Of a stretch of 64,000 nucleotides of DNA, positions 43,550-52,635 are shown in pieces. A program made the position numbers and the translations under genes. The DNA comes from Nocardioides sp. GY 10113. Its GTDB lineage: Bacteria > Actinomycetota > Actinomycetes > Propionibacteriales > Nocardioidaceae. The stretch is from contig NZ_STGK01000018.1 in the NCBI RefSeq assembly GCF_004919105.1, forward strand, positions 30,116-94,115, given 5' to 3'. The notes under the pieces were generated by a model, which saw only the letters and a program-made list of their open reading frames with translations, had not been told where the DNA came from and ran no database searches. Position 1 is the stretch's first letter. Each line of letters begins with the position of its first letter.

Positions 43550-43729
43550 CGGGGCGGCGAGACCTGTTGCCAGACCGTTCTGCTCACGACGGGGCCAGCA
43601 CGTGCGTCGCCCGACTGCTGATCTGCGGGATCACGCCACGGCGACCGCCTGCACCAGTCGTTGTCGTCGCGCCGCCGAGCACGCGTCGACCTGCCGCGAA
43701 GGCGCCACCCCCACATCCACCCGCCCCGG

Positions 43730-44191
43730 TCAGGTCGACGGCCACCGGACCAGCGGGTAGGCCCGGCAGCCCAGGCACAGCCCGGTGGCGGCGTTCAGGG
43801 CGGCGAGGCCGCAGGCGAGTGCGGTCAGGGCGTAGCCGGCGACGTCGACGCCCATCGCGAGGAGGACCAGGGCGGGAGCGGTGAGCACGAAGCCGAGCAG
43901 CTGGGCGAGCCGCGGCGGCCGCGTGTCCTCGACGGCGGAGGGCGGTCCGAGGAGAGGCCAGATGAAGCGGGCATAGAGCTGGGCCCAGACCGACCACTGG
44001 AAGCTGACGAACGCGGTGAACGCGAAGACGGCGACCTGGGTGCCGAGCAGGCCGATGCCCCAGGGACGCGCGGCCTCGACGATCAGCAGTACGACGGCGA
44101 GGACCGCGGCGGTGGCGCCGGCGCTGAACCGCAGGAGTCGCGGGTCGACCTGGCCGCGGAGGGGGCAGGTGGTGACTCGGTTGCCGGCCAT
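43730..44191 (-). CDS. DUF4395 membrane protein
   Basis: A 153-residue protein with four membrane helices and the DUF4395 pattern: VDPRLLRFSAGATAAVLAVVLLI near the N terminus and a C-terminal LNAATGLCLGCRAYPLVRW, whose Cys-Leu-Gly-Cys pair is conserved in the family. DUF4395 genes often accompany rhodanese- or thioredoxin-like genes, suggesting sulfur or redox work, but no such neighbour is here. It is divergent from the secreted trypsin gene, with 165 bases between starts. Confidence 0.82.
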   Translation of the reverse strand: MAGNRVTTCPLRGQVDPRLLRFSAGATAAVLAVVLLIVEAARPWGIGLLGTQVAVFAFTAFVSFQWSVWAQLYARFIWPLLGPPSAVEDTRPPRLAQLLGFVLTAPALVLLAMGVDVAGYALTALACGLAALNAATGLCLGCRAYPLVRWPST

Positions 44192-44356
44192 GAGGCCTCC
44201 GTGGAGTGGGCGCCCGCTGTTCGCGCCCACGATAGGCGCTGCCCCGGTTCTCCGATGGGCGCCGCACCCGCCGGGGAGGCGCCGCCCGGGCCCCTTGACG
44301 CGCCCGGGGCCACCGCCGAGGGTGGGTCTCCACGCCCACCGTCCTCGGGAGTCGAC

Positions 44357-45118
44357 ATGCGCCGCCCACTCACGCTCCTCCTCGTCCTGGTCGTCGCCGG
44401 CGCCGGGCTCCTCGTCGGCTCGCCCGCGACGGCGATCACGAACGGCGCCCCCGACGGCGACGGCCATCCCGCGGTCGGCGGGCTGGTGTCGCCGACCCAG
44501 TACTCCGACGGGACCTGGGTCTACTGCTCCGGCACGCTCGTGTCGCCGACCGTCTTCCTCACCGCCGCGCACTGCGGCGAGGAGGGCGAGCCGGTCAGGG
44601 TGACGTTCGACAGCGACTACGTGGACGGTGACGCGGTCCACGCGGGCACCTTCCACGCGGACCCGCTCTACCCCGGCAACCAGAGCGACGCCCACGACAT
44701 CGCGGTCGTCGTCCTCGACGCCCCGGTCGCGGGGATCACGCCCGCGCGGCTGCCGGAGGCCGGCGCCCTCTCCCACCTGCCCCACCGGCAGTCGTTCACC
44801 TCGGTGGGCTACGGGGCGTACGAGGTGACCAACGAGCCCGGAGGGCACCGCTACCTGTACGACGACCGCCGGATGGTGGCCACCGGCAGGCTGAACGCGG
44901 TCAACAAGACCTGGCTGCGGATCTCGATGAACCCCAGCAGGGGCGACGGCGGGACCTGCTACGGCGACTCCGGCGGCCCGAACTTCCTGGGCGCGACCGA
45001 CGTCGTCGCCGCCATCACGATCACGGGCGACGCCGTGTGCCGGGCCACCAACGTGGACTACCGCCTCGACACCGGGTCGGCTCGGGCCTTCCTGGGCCAG
45101 TACGTCGCGCTGCCCTGA
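44357..45118 (+). CDS. Secreted trypsin-like serine protease
   Basis: The 253-residue protein has a signal peptide ending near SPATA-ITNG (residue 26), then a chymotrypsin-fold domain. The triad is complete: His72 in TAAHC, Asp114 in AHDIAVVVLD and Ser205 in GDSGGP. The sequence ITNG resembles the new N terminus of an activated protease, so signal cleavage alone may yield an active enzyme. GGGAG precedes ATG 44357. Substrate is unknown; it may degrade extracellular protein for nutrition. Confidence 0.9.
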   Translation: MRRPLTLLLVLVVAGAGLLVGSPATAITNGAPDGDGHPAVGGLVSPTQYSDGTWVYCSGTLVSPTVFLTAAHCGEEGEPVRVTFDSDYVDGDAVHAGTFHADPLYPGNQSDAHDIAVVVLDAPVAGITPARLPEAGALSHLPHRQSFTSVGYGAYEVTNEPGGHRYLYDDRRMVATGRLNAVNKTWLRISMNPSRGDGGTCYGDSGGPNFLGATDVVAAITITGDAVCRATNVDYRLDTGSARAFLGQYVALP

Positions 45119-45166
45119 CGGCCGGTCGGGGAAGGTCGACCCCGCGCGGCGCGCAGCGGGCTGCCG

Positions 45167-46087
45167 CTAGGCCCGCACGTGCGCGGTCAGCTGCGCCGCC
45201 AGCTCGACCGACGCCTCGATCTCCTCGCGTCGGATGGAGACGCTCTCCACGTTGATCCCGAACGGGACCCCGAGCCGGCGGCAGAAGTCGATGAGCTCGA
45301 CCGCGGTCACCACGGCCTGCTCCAGCGAGGCTCGCAGCGGGTTCGCCGCGTGCCGCAGGTCGTTCTCGATCCACCGGGGCACGTCGACGCCGAGCCAGCG
45401 GAGGAACTCGAGGGTCTTCATCGAGCCGCAGACCGAGAACGTGAACACGATCGGCACCGGGGCCAGCCCCCGCGACTCGCACTCGTAGCGGTAGTCGGAG
45501 ACCAGGTTCTTGGCGGCGTTGAGGTCGTAGACGACCTGGGTGACGAAGAAGCGGCAGCCCGCCTCCTGCTTCGCGATGAGCCGCAGGTGCTCGTTCTCGC
45601 GGCGGCTGTGCCGCTCGGGGATCGCCACGCCGCCCAGCAGCAGCTCCGGGCTCACCTGGGCGCGCAGCGCCTGCGCGTCGGCGAGGGAGACGGGTGCGGA
45701 GGTGCCGCTCGAGGCGGCGCCGACCATCACCGTCAGCGTGCTGCGGGGATCCTGCTCGGTGAGCCAGGTGCGCAGCTCGTCGGGCTGGTACTTGCCGACG
45801 GCGCGATAGACGACGACCGGCGTCCGCCACGCCTGGAGGTGCTCGGCGCGGTACGTCGCCGGGTCGACCGTCGGGCTGAAGGGGAACGGTCGCTCGGTCG
45901 GGTTGCGCGAGCTCTCGTCATCGATGTCGTACAGGATCAGGCCGTCGAGATCGAGGTGGTCCAGGCGCTCGATGGTGGCGCGGGCGATCTCGGGCAGCCG
46001 GTCGGCGGGCGTCGAGCGACGCGGCGGGGTCACCGCGAAGAGGACGAGGTCGCCCTGACCGGAGCTGAGGCGCGACGTGAGATCCAC
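45167..46087 (-). CDS. Methylenetetrahydrofolate reductase family protein
   Basis: The 306-residue protein fits the MTHFR TIM-barrel. It starts near FAVTPPRRSTPADRLPEI, with YDIDDESSRNPTERPFPF, a central LGGVAIPERHSRRENEHLRLIAKQEAGCRFFVTQVVYD and a late FTFSVCGSMKTLEFLRWLGV. MetF reduces methylene-THF to methyl-THF for methionine synthesis, using FAD. This protein differs at its start from classical MetF (an FAVTPP motif in place of FEFFPP), so a divergent subfamily with another pterin or flavin substrate is possible. GTG 46087 is the first start in a sensible position. No methionine gene is adjacent. Confidence 0.78.
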   Translation of the reverse strand: MDLTSRLSSGQGDLVLFAVTPPRRSTPADRLPEIARATIERLDHLDLDGLILYDIDDESSRNPTERPFPFSPTVDPATYRAEHLQAWRTPVVVYRAVGKYQPDELRTWLTEQDPRSTLTVMVGAASSGTSAPVSLADAQALRAQVSPELLLGGVAIPERHSRRENEHLRLIAKQEAGCRFFVTQVVYDLNAAKNLVSDYRYECESRGLAPVPIVFTFSVCGSMKTLEFLRWLGVDVPRWIENDLRHAANPLRASLEQAVVTAVELIDFCRRLGVPFGINVESVSIRREEIEASVELAAQLTAHVRA

Positions 46088-46175
46088 ATCGCGACGGTAG
46101 TGGGTCGCCGACGGCCGGCCGTCATCGGCGCGGGCCGCGCAGGTGCCGGCGACCCGGGCGGGGGCGGGCGTCGCC

Positions 46176-46604
46176 TCAGGCCTGCTCGGCCAGCCGGGCG
46201 AAGGTCTCGGCCTCCGTCTCGACCATGCCCTGGGCCTTGCGCCCGATCGCCAGGCGCAGGGCCCAGGCCAACGCTCCCGTCCACTCCAGCGACAGCTCGA
46301 GCCGCGAGCCCGCACCGTCGGCGGCCACGGTGTGGGTGGCCGTGCTGCGGACGCCCGGGGTGGTGGACACCCAGGTGAAGGTGCGACCCTCCCGCCATTC
46401 CGTGACCTCCCACACGGCCCGGGGCAATCCCGGCTGGCGGACCTCGAACCTCGAGCCGGCACAGGTGGGACCCCCGTGGGACGCGCCGTCCAGCGGCCGC
46501 ACCGAGTCGACGGTCGGCAGCCGGTCTCCCCAGTGCTCGACGTCGCTCGCCAGCCTCCACAGCAGCTCGGGCTGTGCTGCGGACCGGGCCGTCGCGCGGA
46601 TCAT
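46176..46604 (-). CDS. SRPBCC family protein (polyketide cyclase/START-like)
   Basis: A 142-residue helix-grip protein: MIRATARSAAQPELLWRLASDVEHWGDRLPTVDSVRPL, then WEVTEWREGRTFTWVST, and a long C-terminal helix. It would bind a hydrophobic ligand in its cavity; the ligand is unknown. No operon partner; it lies between the MTHFR and LysR genes on the same strand, with gaps of 88 and 55 bases. Confidence 0.85.
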   Translation of the reverse strand: MIRATARSAAQPELLWRLASDVEHWGDRLPTVDSVRPLDGASHGGPTCAGSRFEVRQPGLPRAVWEVTEWREGRTFTWVSTTPGVRSTATHTVAADGAGSRLELSLEWTGALAWALRLAIGRKAQGMVETEAETFARLAEQA

Positions 46605-46659
46605 GGGGCCATCATGCTCGCCCGATCGGGAGCCTGGCCAGGGCCGTGGGGGACGATCG

Positions 46660-47562
46660 TCAGTCCGGGCCGGTGGTCACCCGGCGCACCACCTCGGCCA
46701 CCCGCTCGACGGCGGCGCCGGGCTCGGGCCGGTGCGCCAGCGCCAGCGGCGCGGTGACCGGGTCCCCGGCCAGCGGCACGTAGGCGACGCCGTCCAGGCG
46801 CAGCGCCCGGACCGACGCCGGCACCAGCCCGACGCCGAGCCCGGCGGCGACGAAGGCGACCAGCGTGCCGGTCTCACCGACCTCGACCAGCTGCGGGTTC
46901 AGCCCGGCCTCGCGGAAGGCGGTCAGCACCAGCGGCTGCATCGTGGATCGCGCGGCCGAGCGGTGGCCGGACGGGTGGGTGACCAGTGGCTCGCCGGCCA
47001 GGTCGGCCAGCTCCAGCGCCTCGGCGTCGGCGAGCCGGTGCCCGGTGGGCAGCACGGCCAGCAGCGGCTCGGTGCGCAGGTGTCGTACGACGAGGTCGGC
47101 CGGCGCCGGTCCGCCGGGGCGCAGCACGGCCAGGTCGAGCTCGCCGGCTCGGAGCGCGTCGAGCAGCGCCGGTCCGAGCAGCTCGCCGCGCACGTCGAGG
47201 TCGAGGTCGGGCAGGTCGTCGCGCACCCGCCGGGCGACCCGGGGGAGCACGTCGTACGTCGCGGTGCCGACGAAGCCCAGCCGGACCCGGCCGGCGCGGC
47301 CCTGCGCCATCAGCTCGAGGTCGGCGGCGGTGCGGTCGACGGCGCCGACGATCTCGGCGGCGCGCGTCTGGAGGAGGCGGCCGGCCTCGGTGAGCCGGAC
47401 GCTGCGCGTCGAGCGCTCCACGAGCTCGGCGCCGACCTCGCGCTCCAACCGCTTGAGCTGTTGGGAGAGCGCCGGTTGGGCGATGTGCAGCCGCTCGGCC
47501 GCACGGCCGAAGTGCTGCTCCTCGGCCAGCGCCAGGAACGAGCGCAGCAGGCGGACCTCCAT
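46660..47562 (-). CDS. LysR family regulator, divergent from pcaFIJ
   Basis: The 300-residue protein has the LysR wHTH at residues 1-60 (LLRSFLALAEEQHFGRAAERLHIAQPALSQQLKRLEREVG) and a periplasmic-binding-like effector domain from about 90 (GRVRLGFVGTATYDVLP). It is transcribed away from pcaF, with 84 bases between starts, the classic LysR layout. It probably activates pcaFIJ on binding a pathway intermediate such as muconate or 3-oxoadipate (inference). ATG 47562 gives the normal start MEVRLL; an upstream ATG would add three residues. Confidence 0.92.
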   Translation of the reverse strand: MEVRLLRSFLALAEEQHFGRAAERLHIAQPALSQQLKRLEREVGAELVERSTRSVRLTEAGRLLQTRAAEIVGAVDRTAADLELMAQGRAGRVRLGFVGTATYDVLPRVARRVRDDLPDLDLDVRGELLGPALLDALRAGELDLAVLRPGGPAPADLVVRHLRTEPLLAVLPTGHRLADAEALELADLAGEPLVTHPSGHRSAARSTMQPLVLTAFREAGLNPQLVEVGETGTLVAFVAAGLGVGLVPASVRALRLDGVAYVPLAGDPVTAPLALAHRPEPGAAVERVAEVVRRVTTGPD

Positions 47563-47646
47563 GCCGCACATTCTATGCACTGCACTTATGAATCTGGGCA
47601 GAAGTGATATTGGACGTGATGAGTGGCGCTGCCTAGCGTGGGACGC
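47563..47646. promoter_or_regulatory. Divergent promoter/operator region, lysR and pcaF
   Basis: The 84-base gap is markedly AT-richer than its surroundings. It contains TGCA-C-TGCA (near 47578) and several short AT stretches suited to LysR binding. A LysR T-N11-A site is expected, but I cannot single one out. Confidence 0.5.
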
Positions 47647-48879
47647 GTGACCGCGAGCTACCTCTTCGCCAGCGCCCGCACCCCCTTCGGCCGGTTCGGC
47701 GGCGCCCTGGCCGGCGTCCGCCCCGACGACCTGGCCGCCACGGCGCTGCGCGGCGTGCTCGACCGCGCCCCGGACCTCGACCCCGCGGAGACCGGCGTCG
47801 GCGGTCGCATCGACGACGTGGTCTGGGGCTGCGCCAACCAGGCGGGCGAGGACAACCGCAACGTCGGTCGGATGGCGGTGCTGCTCGCGGGCCTGCCGAC
47901 CTCGGTCCCGGCCACGACCGTGAACCGGCTCTGCGGCTCCTCCCTGGACGCCGCGATCATCGCCTCCCGCGCCGTCGAGACCGGCGACGCCGAGATCGTC
48001 GTGGCCGGCGGCGTGGAGTCGATGACCCGCGCCCCCTGGGTGCTGCCGAAGCCCGACCGGGCGTTCCCGGCCGGCAACGCCACCGCCGTCTCCACCACGC
48101 TCGGCTGGCGCCTGGTCAACGCGCGGATGCCGAAGGAGTGGACCGCCTCCCTCGGGGAGTGCAACGAGCAGCTCGCCGAGCGGTTCGCGATCTCCCGCGA
48201 GCGCCAGGACGCCTTCGCCGCCCGCTCCCACGCGCTCGCCGCCCGGGCCTGGGCCGACGGCTTCTACGACGACCTGGTGGTGCCGGTGGACGGGGTCGAC
48301 CCGGCGGCGCTGGCTCGCGACGAGAGCATCCGCGACGGCTCCACCCCCGAGAGGCTCGCCGGTCTCACGCCCTCCTTCCGTACGCCGGAGGCCGGCGGCA
48401 CGATCACCGCCGGCAACGCCAGCCCGCTCAACGACGGCGCCGCCGCCCTGCTGATCGGCTCGGAGGCTGTGGCCGGCCGGATCGGCCGCGCGCCGCTGGC
48501 CAGGATCGCCGGCCGCGGGGCGCACGCCCTGGATCCGCAGGAGTTCGGCTTCGCCCCGGTCGAGGCCGCGAACGCGGCGCTCGCCCGCGCCGGCATCGGC
48601 TGGGACGACGTGGCCGCCGTCGAGCTCAACGAGGCGTTCGCGGTGCAGTCCCTGGCCTGCGTCGACGCCTGGAAGGTCGACCCCGAGATCGTCAACGCCA
48701 AGGGCGGCGCCATCGCCATCGGGCACCCGCTCGGGGCCTCCGGCGCCCGGATCCTCGGCACCCTGGCCGCCCGGCTGGTCCAGTCCGGAGGGCGGTGGGG
48801 CGTCGCGGCGATCTGCATCGGCGTGGGGCAGGCGCTGGCCGTCGTACTGGAGAACGTGAGCCCGGGGGTCCGGTCGTGA
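47647..48879 (+). CDS. pcaF: 3-oxoadipyl-CoA thiolase
   Basis: The 410-residue thiolase has its catalytic residues intact: Cys96 in NRLCGSSLDA, His360 in GHPLGASG and Cys390 in AICIGVGQ. The segments RTPFGRFGGAL, and WGCANQAGEDNRNVGRMA in place of the shorter acetyl-CoA acetyltransferase version, are typical of PcaF/PaaJ. It splits 3-oxoadipyl-CoA into succinyl-CoA and acetyl-CoA, the last step of the beta-ketoadipate pathway. The next two genes supply the CoA-transferase, and overlap of stop and start (GTGA) couples them. GTG 47647 gives the usual N terminus. Confidence 0.9.
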   Translation: MTASYLFASARTPFGRFGGALAGVRPDDLAATALRGVLDRAPDLDPAETGVGGRIDDVVWGCANQAGEDNRNVGRMAVLLAGLPTSVPATTVNRLCGSSLDAAIIASRAVETGDAEIVVAGGVESMTRAPWVLPKPDRAFPAGNATAVSTTLGWRLVNARMPKEWTASLGECNEQLAERFAISRERQDAFAARSHALAARAWADGFYDDLVVPVDGVDPAALARDESIRDGSTPERLAGLTPSFRTPEAGGTITAGNASPLNDGAAALLIGSEAVAGRIGRAPLARIAGRGAHALDPQEFGFAPVEAANAALARAGIGWDDVAAVELNEAFAVQSLACVDAWKVDPEIVNAKGGAIAIGHPLGASGARILGTLAARLVQSGGRWGVAAICIGVGQALAVVLENVSPGVRS

Positions 48880-49571
48880 CCGCCCGGATCCTCGACTCCT
48901 ACGACGAGGCGGTCGCCGACACCCCCGACGGTGCCACCGTGCTGGTCGGCGGCTTCGGCATGGCGGGGATGCCGGTGGAGCTGGTCGACGCACTGATCCG
49001 GCAGGGCGCGAGCGGCCTGACCGTGGTCTCCAACAACGCCGGCAACGGGGACACCGGCCTGGCCGCGCTGCTCGCCGCCGGACGGGTCCGCAAGGTGCTC
49101 TGCTCCTTCCCGCGGCAGTCCGACTCGTGGGTCTTCGACGGCCTCTACCGCGCCGGTGAGATCGAGCTGGAGGTGGTGCCGCAGGGCAACCTGGCGGAGC
49201 GGATGCGCGCCGCGGGCGCCGGCATCGGTGCCTTCTTCTCGCCGACGGGTGTGGGCACCCCACTGGCCGAGGGCAGGGAGACCCGGGTGATCGATGGGCG
49301 CACCTACCTCCTGGAGTACCCGATCAGGGGCGACCTCGCGCTGGTCAAGGCCCACGTCGCCGACCGGATGGGCAACCTCGTGTATCGCAAGACCGCGCGC
49401 AACTTCGGCCCGGTGATGGCGACCGCGGCGGCCACCACCGTGGTCCAGGTCGACCGGGTGGTGCCGATCGGGGGCCTCGACCCGGAGGCCGTGGTCACCC
49501 CCGGCATCTACGTCGACCGGATCGTCCCCGCCGTCCACGCCGGCCAGAGCACGCAGGAGGCCTCTGCATGA
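48876..49571 (+). CDS. pcaI: 3-oxoadipate CoA-transferase, subunit A
   Basis: The 231-residue protein has the CoA-transferase subunit A motif VLVGGFGMAGMPVELVDAL near residue 21 and the conserved SNNAGNGDTGLAALLAAGRVRK and GIGAFFSPTGVGTPLAEG. With subunit B it moves CoA from succinyl-CoA to 3-oxoadipate. It starts at GTG 48876 inside the thiolase stop and ends in the next start (ATGA). A succinyl-CoA:acetoacetate transferase is the alternative, but the linked thiolase and LysR gene favour the pca role. Confidence 0.88.
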   Translation: MTARILDSYDEAVADTPDGATVLVGGFGMAGMPVELVDALIRQGASGLTVVSNNAGNGDTGLAALLAAGRVRKVLCSFPRQSDSWVFDGLYRAGEIELEVVPQGNLAERMRAAGAGIGAFFSPTGVGTPLAEGRETRVIDGRTYLLEYPIRGDLALVKAHVADRMGNLVYRKTARNFGPVMATAAATTVVQVDRVVPIGGLDPEAVVTPGIYVDRIVPAVHAGQSTQEASA

Positions 49572-50257
49572 GCACCAGTGCCACCAGTGAGAGCGACGCG
49601 ACCGTCACCCGGCCGCGCACCCAGCACGAGATCGCCGACGCGATCGCACGCGACATCGCCGCCGCCCACCCCGACGGCGCCTACGTCAACCTCGGCATCG
49701 GTCAGCCGACCCTGGTCGCCGACCACCTGGCGGCCGGCTCGGGCGTGGTGCTGCACACCGAGAACGGGATGCTCAACATGGGCCCGGCGGCCCACGGCGA
49801 CGAGGTCGACCCCGACCTGACCAACGCCGGCAAGGTGCCGGTCACCGAGCTGCCCGGGGCGTCGTACTTCCACCACGCCGACTCCTTCGCGATGATGCGC
49901 GGCGGCCACCTCGACGTCTGCGTGCTCGGCGCCTTCCAGGTGTCCCAGGGCGGCGACCTGGCCAACTGGCACACCGGGGCGCCCGACGCGATCCCGGCGG
50001 TGGGCGGCGCGATGGACCTCGCCATCGGTGCGAAGCGGGTCTGGGTGATGATGACGCTGCTGGACAAGGCGGGCCGCCCCAAGCTGGTGCCGGCGTGCAC
50101 CTACCCGCTGACCGGCGTCGGCTGCATCGACCGCGTCTACACCGACCTCGGCACCTTCGAGATCACCCCGGCCGGCGTGCGGGTGGTGGAGGCGGTCGGC
50201 CGGACCGCCGACGAGCTCGCCGAGCTGCTCGCCCCGGTGACCCTGCTGACCGACTGA
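49568..50257 (+). CDS. pcaJ: 3-oxoadipate CoA-transferase, subunit B
   Basis: The 229-residue subunit B has the catalytic glutamate Glu65 in HTENGMLNMGP, which forms the glutamyl-CoA thioester, and YVNLGIGQPTLVADHL near residue 40. The first 17 residues form a Ser/Thr-rich extension not needed for the fold, so a slightly later start is possible. It overlaps the subunit A stop. After it, 50258-50424 contains no gene. Confidence 0.88.
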   Translation: MSTSATSESDATVTRPRTQHEIADAIARDIAAAHPDGAYVNLGIGQPTLVADHLAAGSGVVLHTENGMLNMGPAAHGDEVDPDLTNAGKVPVTELPGASYFHHADSFAMMRGGHLDVCVLGAFQVSQGGDLANWHTGAPDAIPAVGGAMDLAIGAKRVWVMMTLLDKAGRPKLVPACTYPLTGVGCIDRVYTDLGTFEITPAGVRVVEAVGRTADELAELLAPVTLLTD

Positions 50258-50424
50258 CCCGGTCCCGACGGCCGACCGACCCGGTCCCTGATCCGAGCCG
50301 GCCGTCCACCAGACCGGGGAAATCCCGTGTGGCCTGCGGGGACGCGGTTGATTTTCGCCCCCGGTGGCCACAGGATCCGGGGAGCGGAGTCGCCGCGCCG
50401 GGCAGGACCGCACATGGGGGAGAC

Positions 50425-51468
50425 ATGCAGGACCACCCGCACCGCTGGAGTTGCGCGAGGTGTGGCGCTCGCCGCGAGCCGTCCCACGCCTTCTGCGCGA
50501 CCTGCGGTCAGCCGGCACCGCCGGACGTGTCGGAGGAGGAGGCCGCGGTGCTGGCCGTGACGCCGGCGCCGGGCCCGCAGGGCGTCCTGCCGCCGCCCGT
50601 GGTCGCTCCCGCGTCGCGCATGGCCGGGCGGGCCGCCGTCCCCGCCTCGCCGGAGCCGTTCCCGACGTCGTCGCCGGTGCCGTTCGACACGTGGTCCGAG
50701 CAGCCCGCCGGGCGCGGTGGCGCCGGTGGCTGGGTGGTGGGCGTGGTCTCCGTGCTGCTCGTCGTCGCGTGCGGCGGGGTGGGTCTCTACCTCTGGCAGG
50801 ACGCCGGGAACGGCGTGGCCGCGGCCCCGGGGACGGCGTCGGTGGCGGCGCCCGACGGGGCCGACGCCGCGGCCGACCCGGAGGCGGACGCGGGGGCGCA
50901 GGCGGATGCCGAGGGAGATGCGGGGGGAGAGGCGTCGGCGGGGGCCGTGCCCCCGCCCAGCCCGACGCCGACGTCCGCCACGACGGAGGCCACGACGGAG
51001 GTCACGTCGGTCCTCTGTTGGGACGGCTCGACGGCGGCGCGGCGGTCGGGCTGCCCCGGGCTGACCGGCCTCGCCGCGATCCAGTGGGTCTTCCCGAGCC
51101 CCGATCTCGGCGGTGGCGACTGCGCGACGACGGCATCGTCCGGGGCCTCGGTGGTGCTGGAGGTCGGCTGCCGGGTCACCGCGCCCTCGGGGCCGGTGAC
51201 GCTGACCTTCCAGGAGTGGGCCAGCGTGGCCGAGGCCGCCGCCCACTTCGAGGCCAGGTTCGGCAGCCCCGCTGAGTCGGTCGTCGGTCCGGACGGCAGC
51301 CCCGTCTTCTTCCAGTGGACCACCGACACGGCGGCCGTCCGGCTGTTCGTCGTCGCGCCGTTCTCGGTGATCGCCGAGTCGCCCGGCGACGCCAGCTCCG
51401 CGTTGAGCGACCGGGTCACGGTGAACTACCGCCCCGCGGGCCTGCTGCAGCGCACCTGGGGCGGCTGA
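50425..51468 (+). CDS. Zinc-ribbon single-pass membrane protein
   Basis: The 347-residue protein starts with a zinc ribbon (CARCGARREPSHAFCATCG, four cysteines). A Pro-rich linker follows, then one membrane helix (GGWVVGVVSVLLVVACGGVGLYLW, about residues 98-121), a low-complexity Ala/Asp/Glu/Thr stretch, and a small extracellular domain with four cysteines from about 195. The cytoplasmic ribbon and outer domain suggest a sensor or scaffold, but the function is unknown. GGGGGAG precedes ATG 50425. Confidence 0.78.
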   Translation: MQDHPHRWSCARCGARREPSHAFCATCGQPAPPDVSEEEAAVLAVTPAPGPQGVLPPPVVAPASRMAGRAAVPASPEPFPTSSPVPFDTWSEQPAGRGGAGGWVVGVVSVLLVVACGGVGLYLWQDAGNGVAAAPGTASVAAPDGADAAADPEADAGAQADAEGDAGGEASAGAVPPPSPTPTSATTEATTEVTSVLCWDGSTAARRSGCPGLTGLAAIQWVFPSPDLGGGDCATTASSGASVVLEVGCRVTAPSGPVTLTFQEWASVAEAAAHFEARFGSPAESVVGPDGSPVFFQWTTDTAAVRLFVVAPFSVIAESPGDASSALSDRVTVNYRPAGLLQRTWGG

Positions 51469-51488
51469 CCGTCCCGCGGCGCCGCCGA

Positions 51489-52571
51489 CTAGCCCAGCAC
51501 CTCGTCGAGGAAGGCGACCGCGGCCTCCGCGGCCGCGCCCGCGCTGGCATCGAAGACGTGACCCTCGCCGGGGTAGAGGACGAGACGCGCGTCGACGCCG
51601 TGCTCACGCAGCGCGGTCACGGTCTGCTCGCTCCACTCCGCTGGGCAGACGGCGTCGGCGGTCCCGTGGTCGACCAGGACCGGGGCACGGACCCGGTCGA
51701 ACAGCGAGCGCGGGGAGAGGGACTCGTAGATCTCCGCCGCCGACTGCGACTCGCTGCGCCGGGCGACGAACCGCGCGAACGGGCGGCTGCGGTCGATGTG
51801 GAGGATGCGCAGGTTGTCCTCGAACAACGAGGAGGCCGGCGACATCAGGACCGCGCCGTCGACCAGGTCGGGGTGGGTGGCGAGGACGTTCAACGAGATC
51901 ATGCCGCCCATCGACCGCCCCACCAGCGCGACCCGGTCCGGGTCGACCACGTCGAGCGCCGTGACCGCGCGCACCGCGTTGACCACGTCGAGCGCGTGGG
52001 CCAGCCCCAGGTTCCGCTCCAGCAGGGAGATCGCCGTCGAGTCGCCGTACCCGGCCAGGTCGGGATGGATCACGACGTAGCCGCGGCTGGCGAAGATCCT
52101 CTCCTCGCGGGTCATGCCCTGGCCCACCCGGTACGTCGCCGGCGGGTGGTAGCCGTGCACGGAGACGATGGCGGGGAACGGTCCGACCCCGGTCGGCAGG
52201 GTCAGCGTGCCGCTCGCGCTGCGCCCGTCGCTGCCGTACTCCATCCGGTAGCGCCGGTACGAGGGCGTCGCCTCGATCATCCTCACGCCGCGCAGCGCCG
52301 AGGGCGCCCCGCTGGCGCGCGCGAGGTCGGCCAGGGTGGCCATGGCCGGCTCCGCCGCCGGCGGTGCGGACCGGGCAGCGCCCGGCGCCGGTGCGGACCG
52401 GGCGGTCGACTGGGCGGTCGACTGGGCGGTCGACTGGGTCGTCGACTGGGCCGGCGGAGTGATGCCCGCGCAGCCGGCCATCACGGTGGCGACGGCTCCC
52501 ACGAGCGCGGCGGTCCACCGTGCCGGCTCCCGCCGGCGGCTCCGGGCGGAGGCGGTCCGCGGTGGGAGCAT
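51489..52571 (-). CDS. Alpha/beta hydrolase lipoprotein (dienelactone hydrolase/prolyl-oligopeptidase type)
   Basis: The 360-residue protein has a lipobox (VMAGCAG, Cys34), so it is lipid-anchored outside the cell. A Ser/Thr/Gln linker with repeated STAQ units follows (a 12-base DNA repeat). The hydrolase domain has VSVHGYH, the nucleophile in GRSMGG, Asp in DHGTADAVC and His in GEGHVF. A tannase/peptidase S9-like fold is likely. Substrate is unknown; an extracellular ester or amide is probable. Confidence 0.85.
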   Translation of the reverse strand: MLPPRTASARSRRREPARWTAALVGAVATVMAGCAGITPPAQSTTQSTAQSTAQSTARSAPAPGAARSAPPAAEPAMATLADLARASGAPSALRGVRMIEATPSYRRYRMEYGSDGRSASGTLTLPTGVGPFPAIVSVHGYHPPATYRVGQGMTREERIFASRGYVVIHPDLAGYGDSTAISLLERNLGLAHALDVVNAVRAVTALDVVDPDRVALVGRSMGGMISLNVLATHPDLVDGAVLMSPASSLFEDNLRILHIDRSRPFARFVARRSESQSAAEIYESLSPRSLFDRVRAPVLVDHGTADAVCPAEWSEQTVTALREHGVDARLVLYPGEGHVFDASAGAAAEAAVAFLDEVLG

Positions 52572-52635
52572 GCCGGGATGCTAGCGGTCGCCGCGGTGGC
52601 GGGGGCCCGGTCGGAGCGGCCGCGGCCGCGGCCGA

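Noticed and set aside
45988..46180. SAM or other riboswitch before the MTHFR-like gene
   Set aside because: The leader is short and GC-rich, and no conserved riboswitch core could be found.
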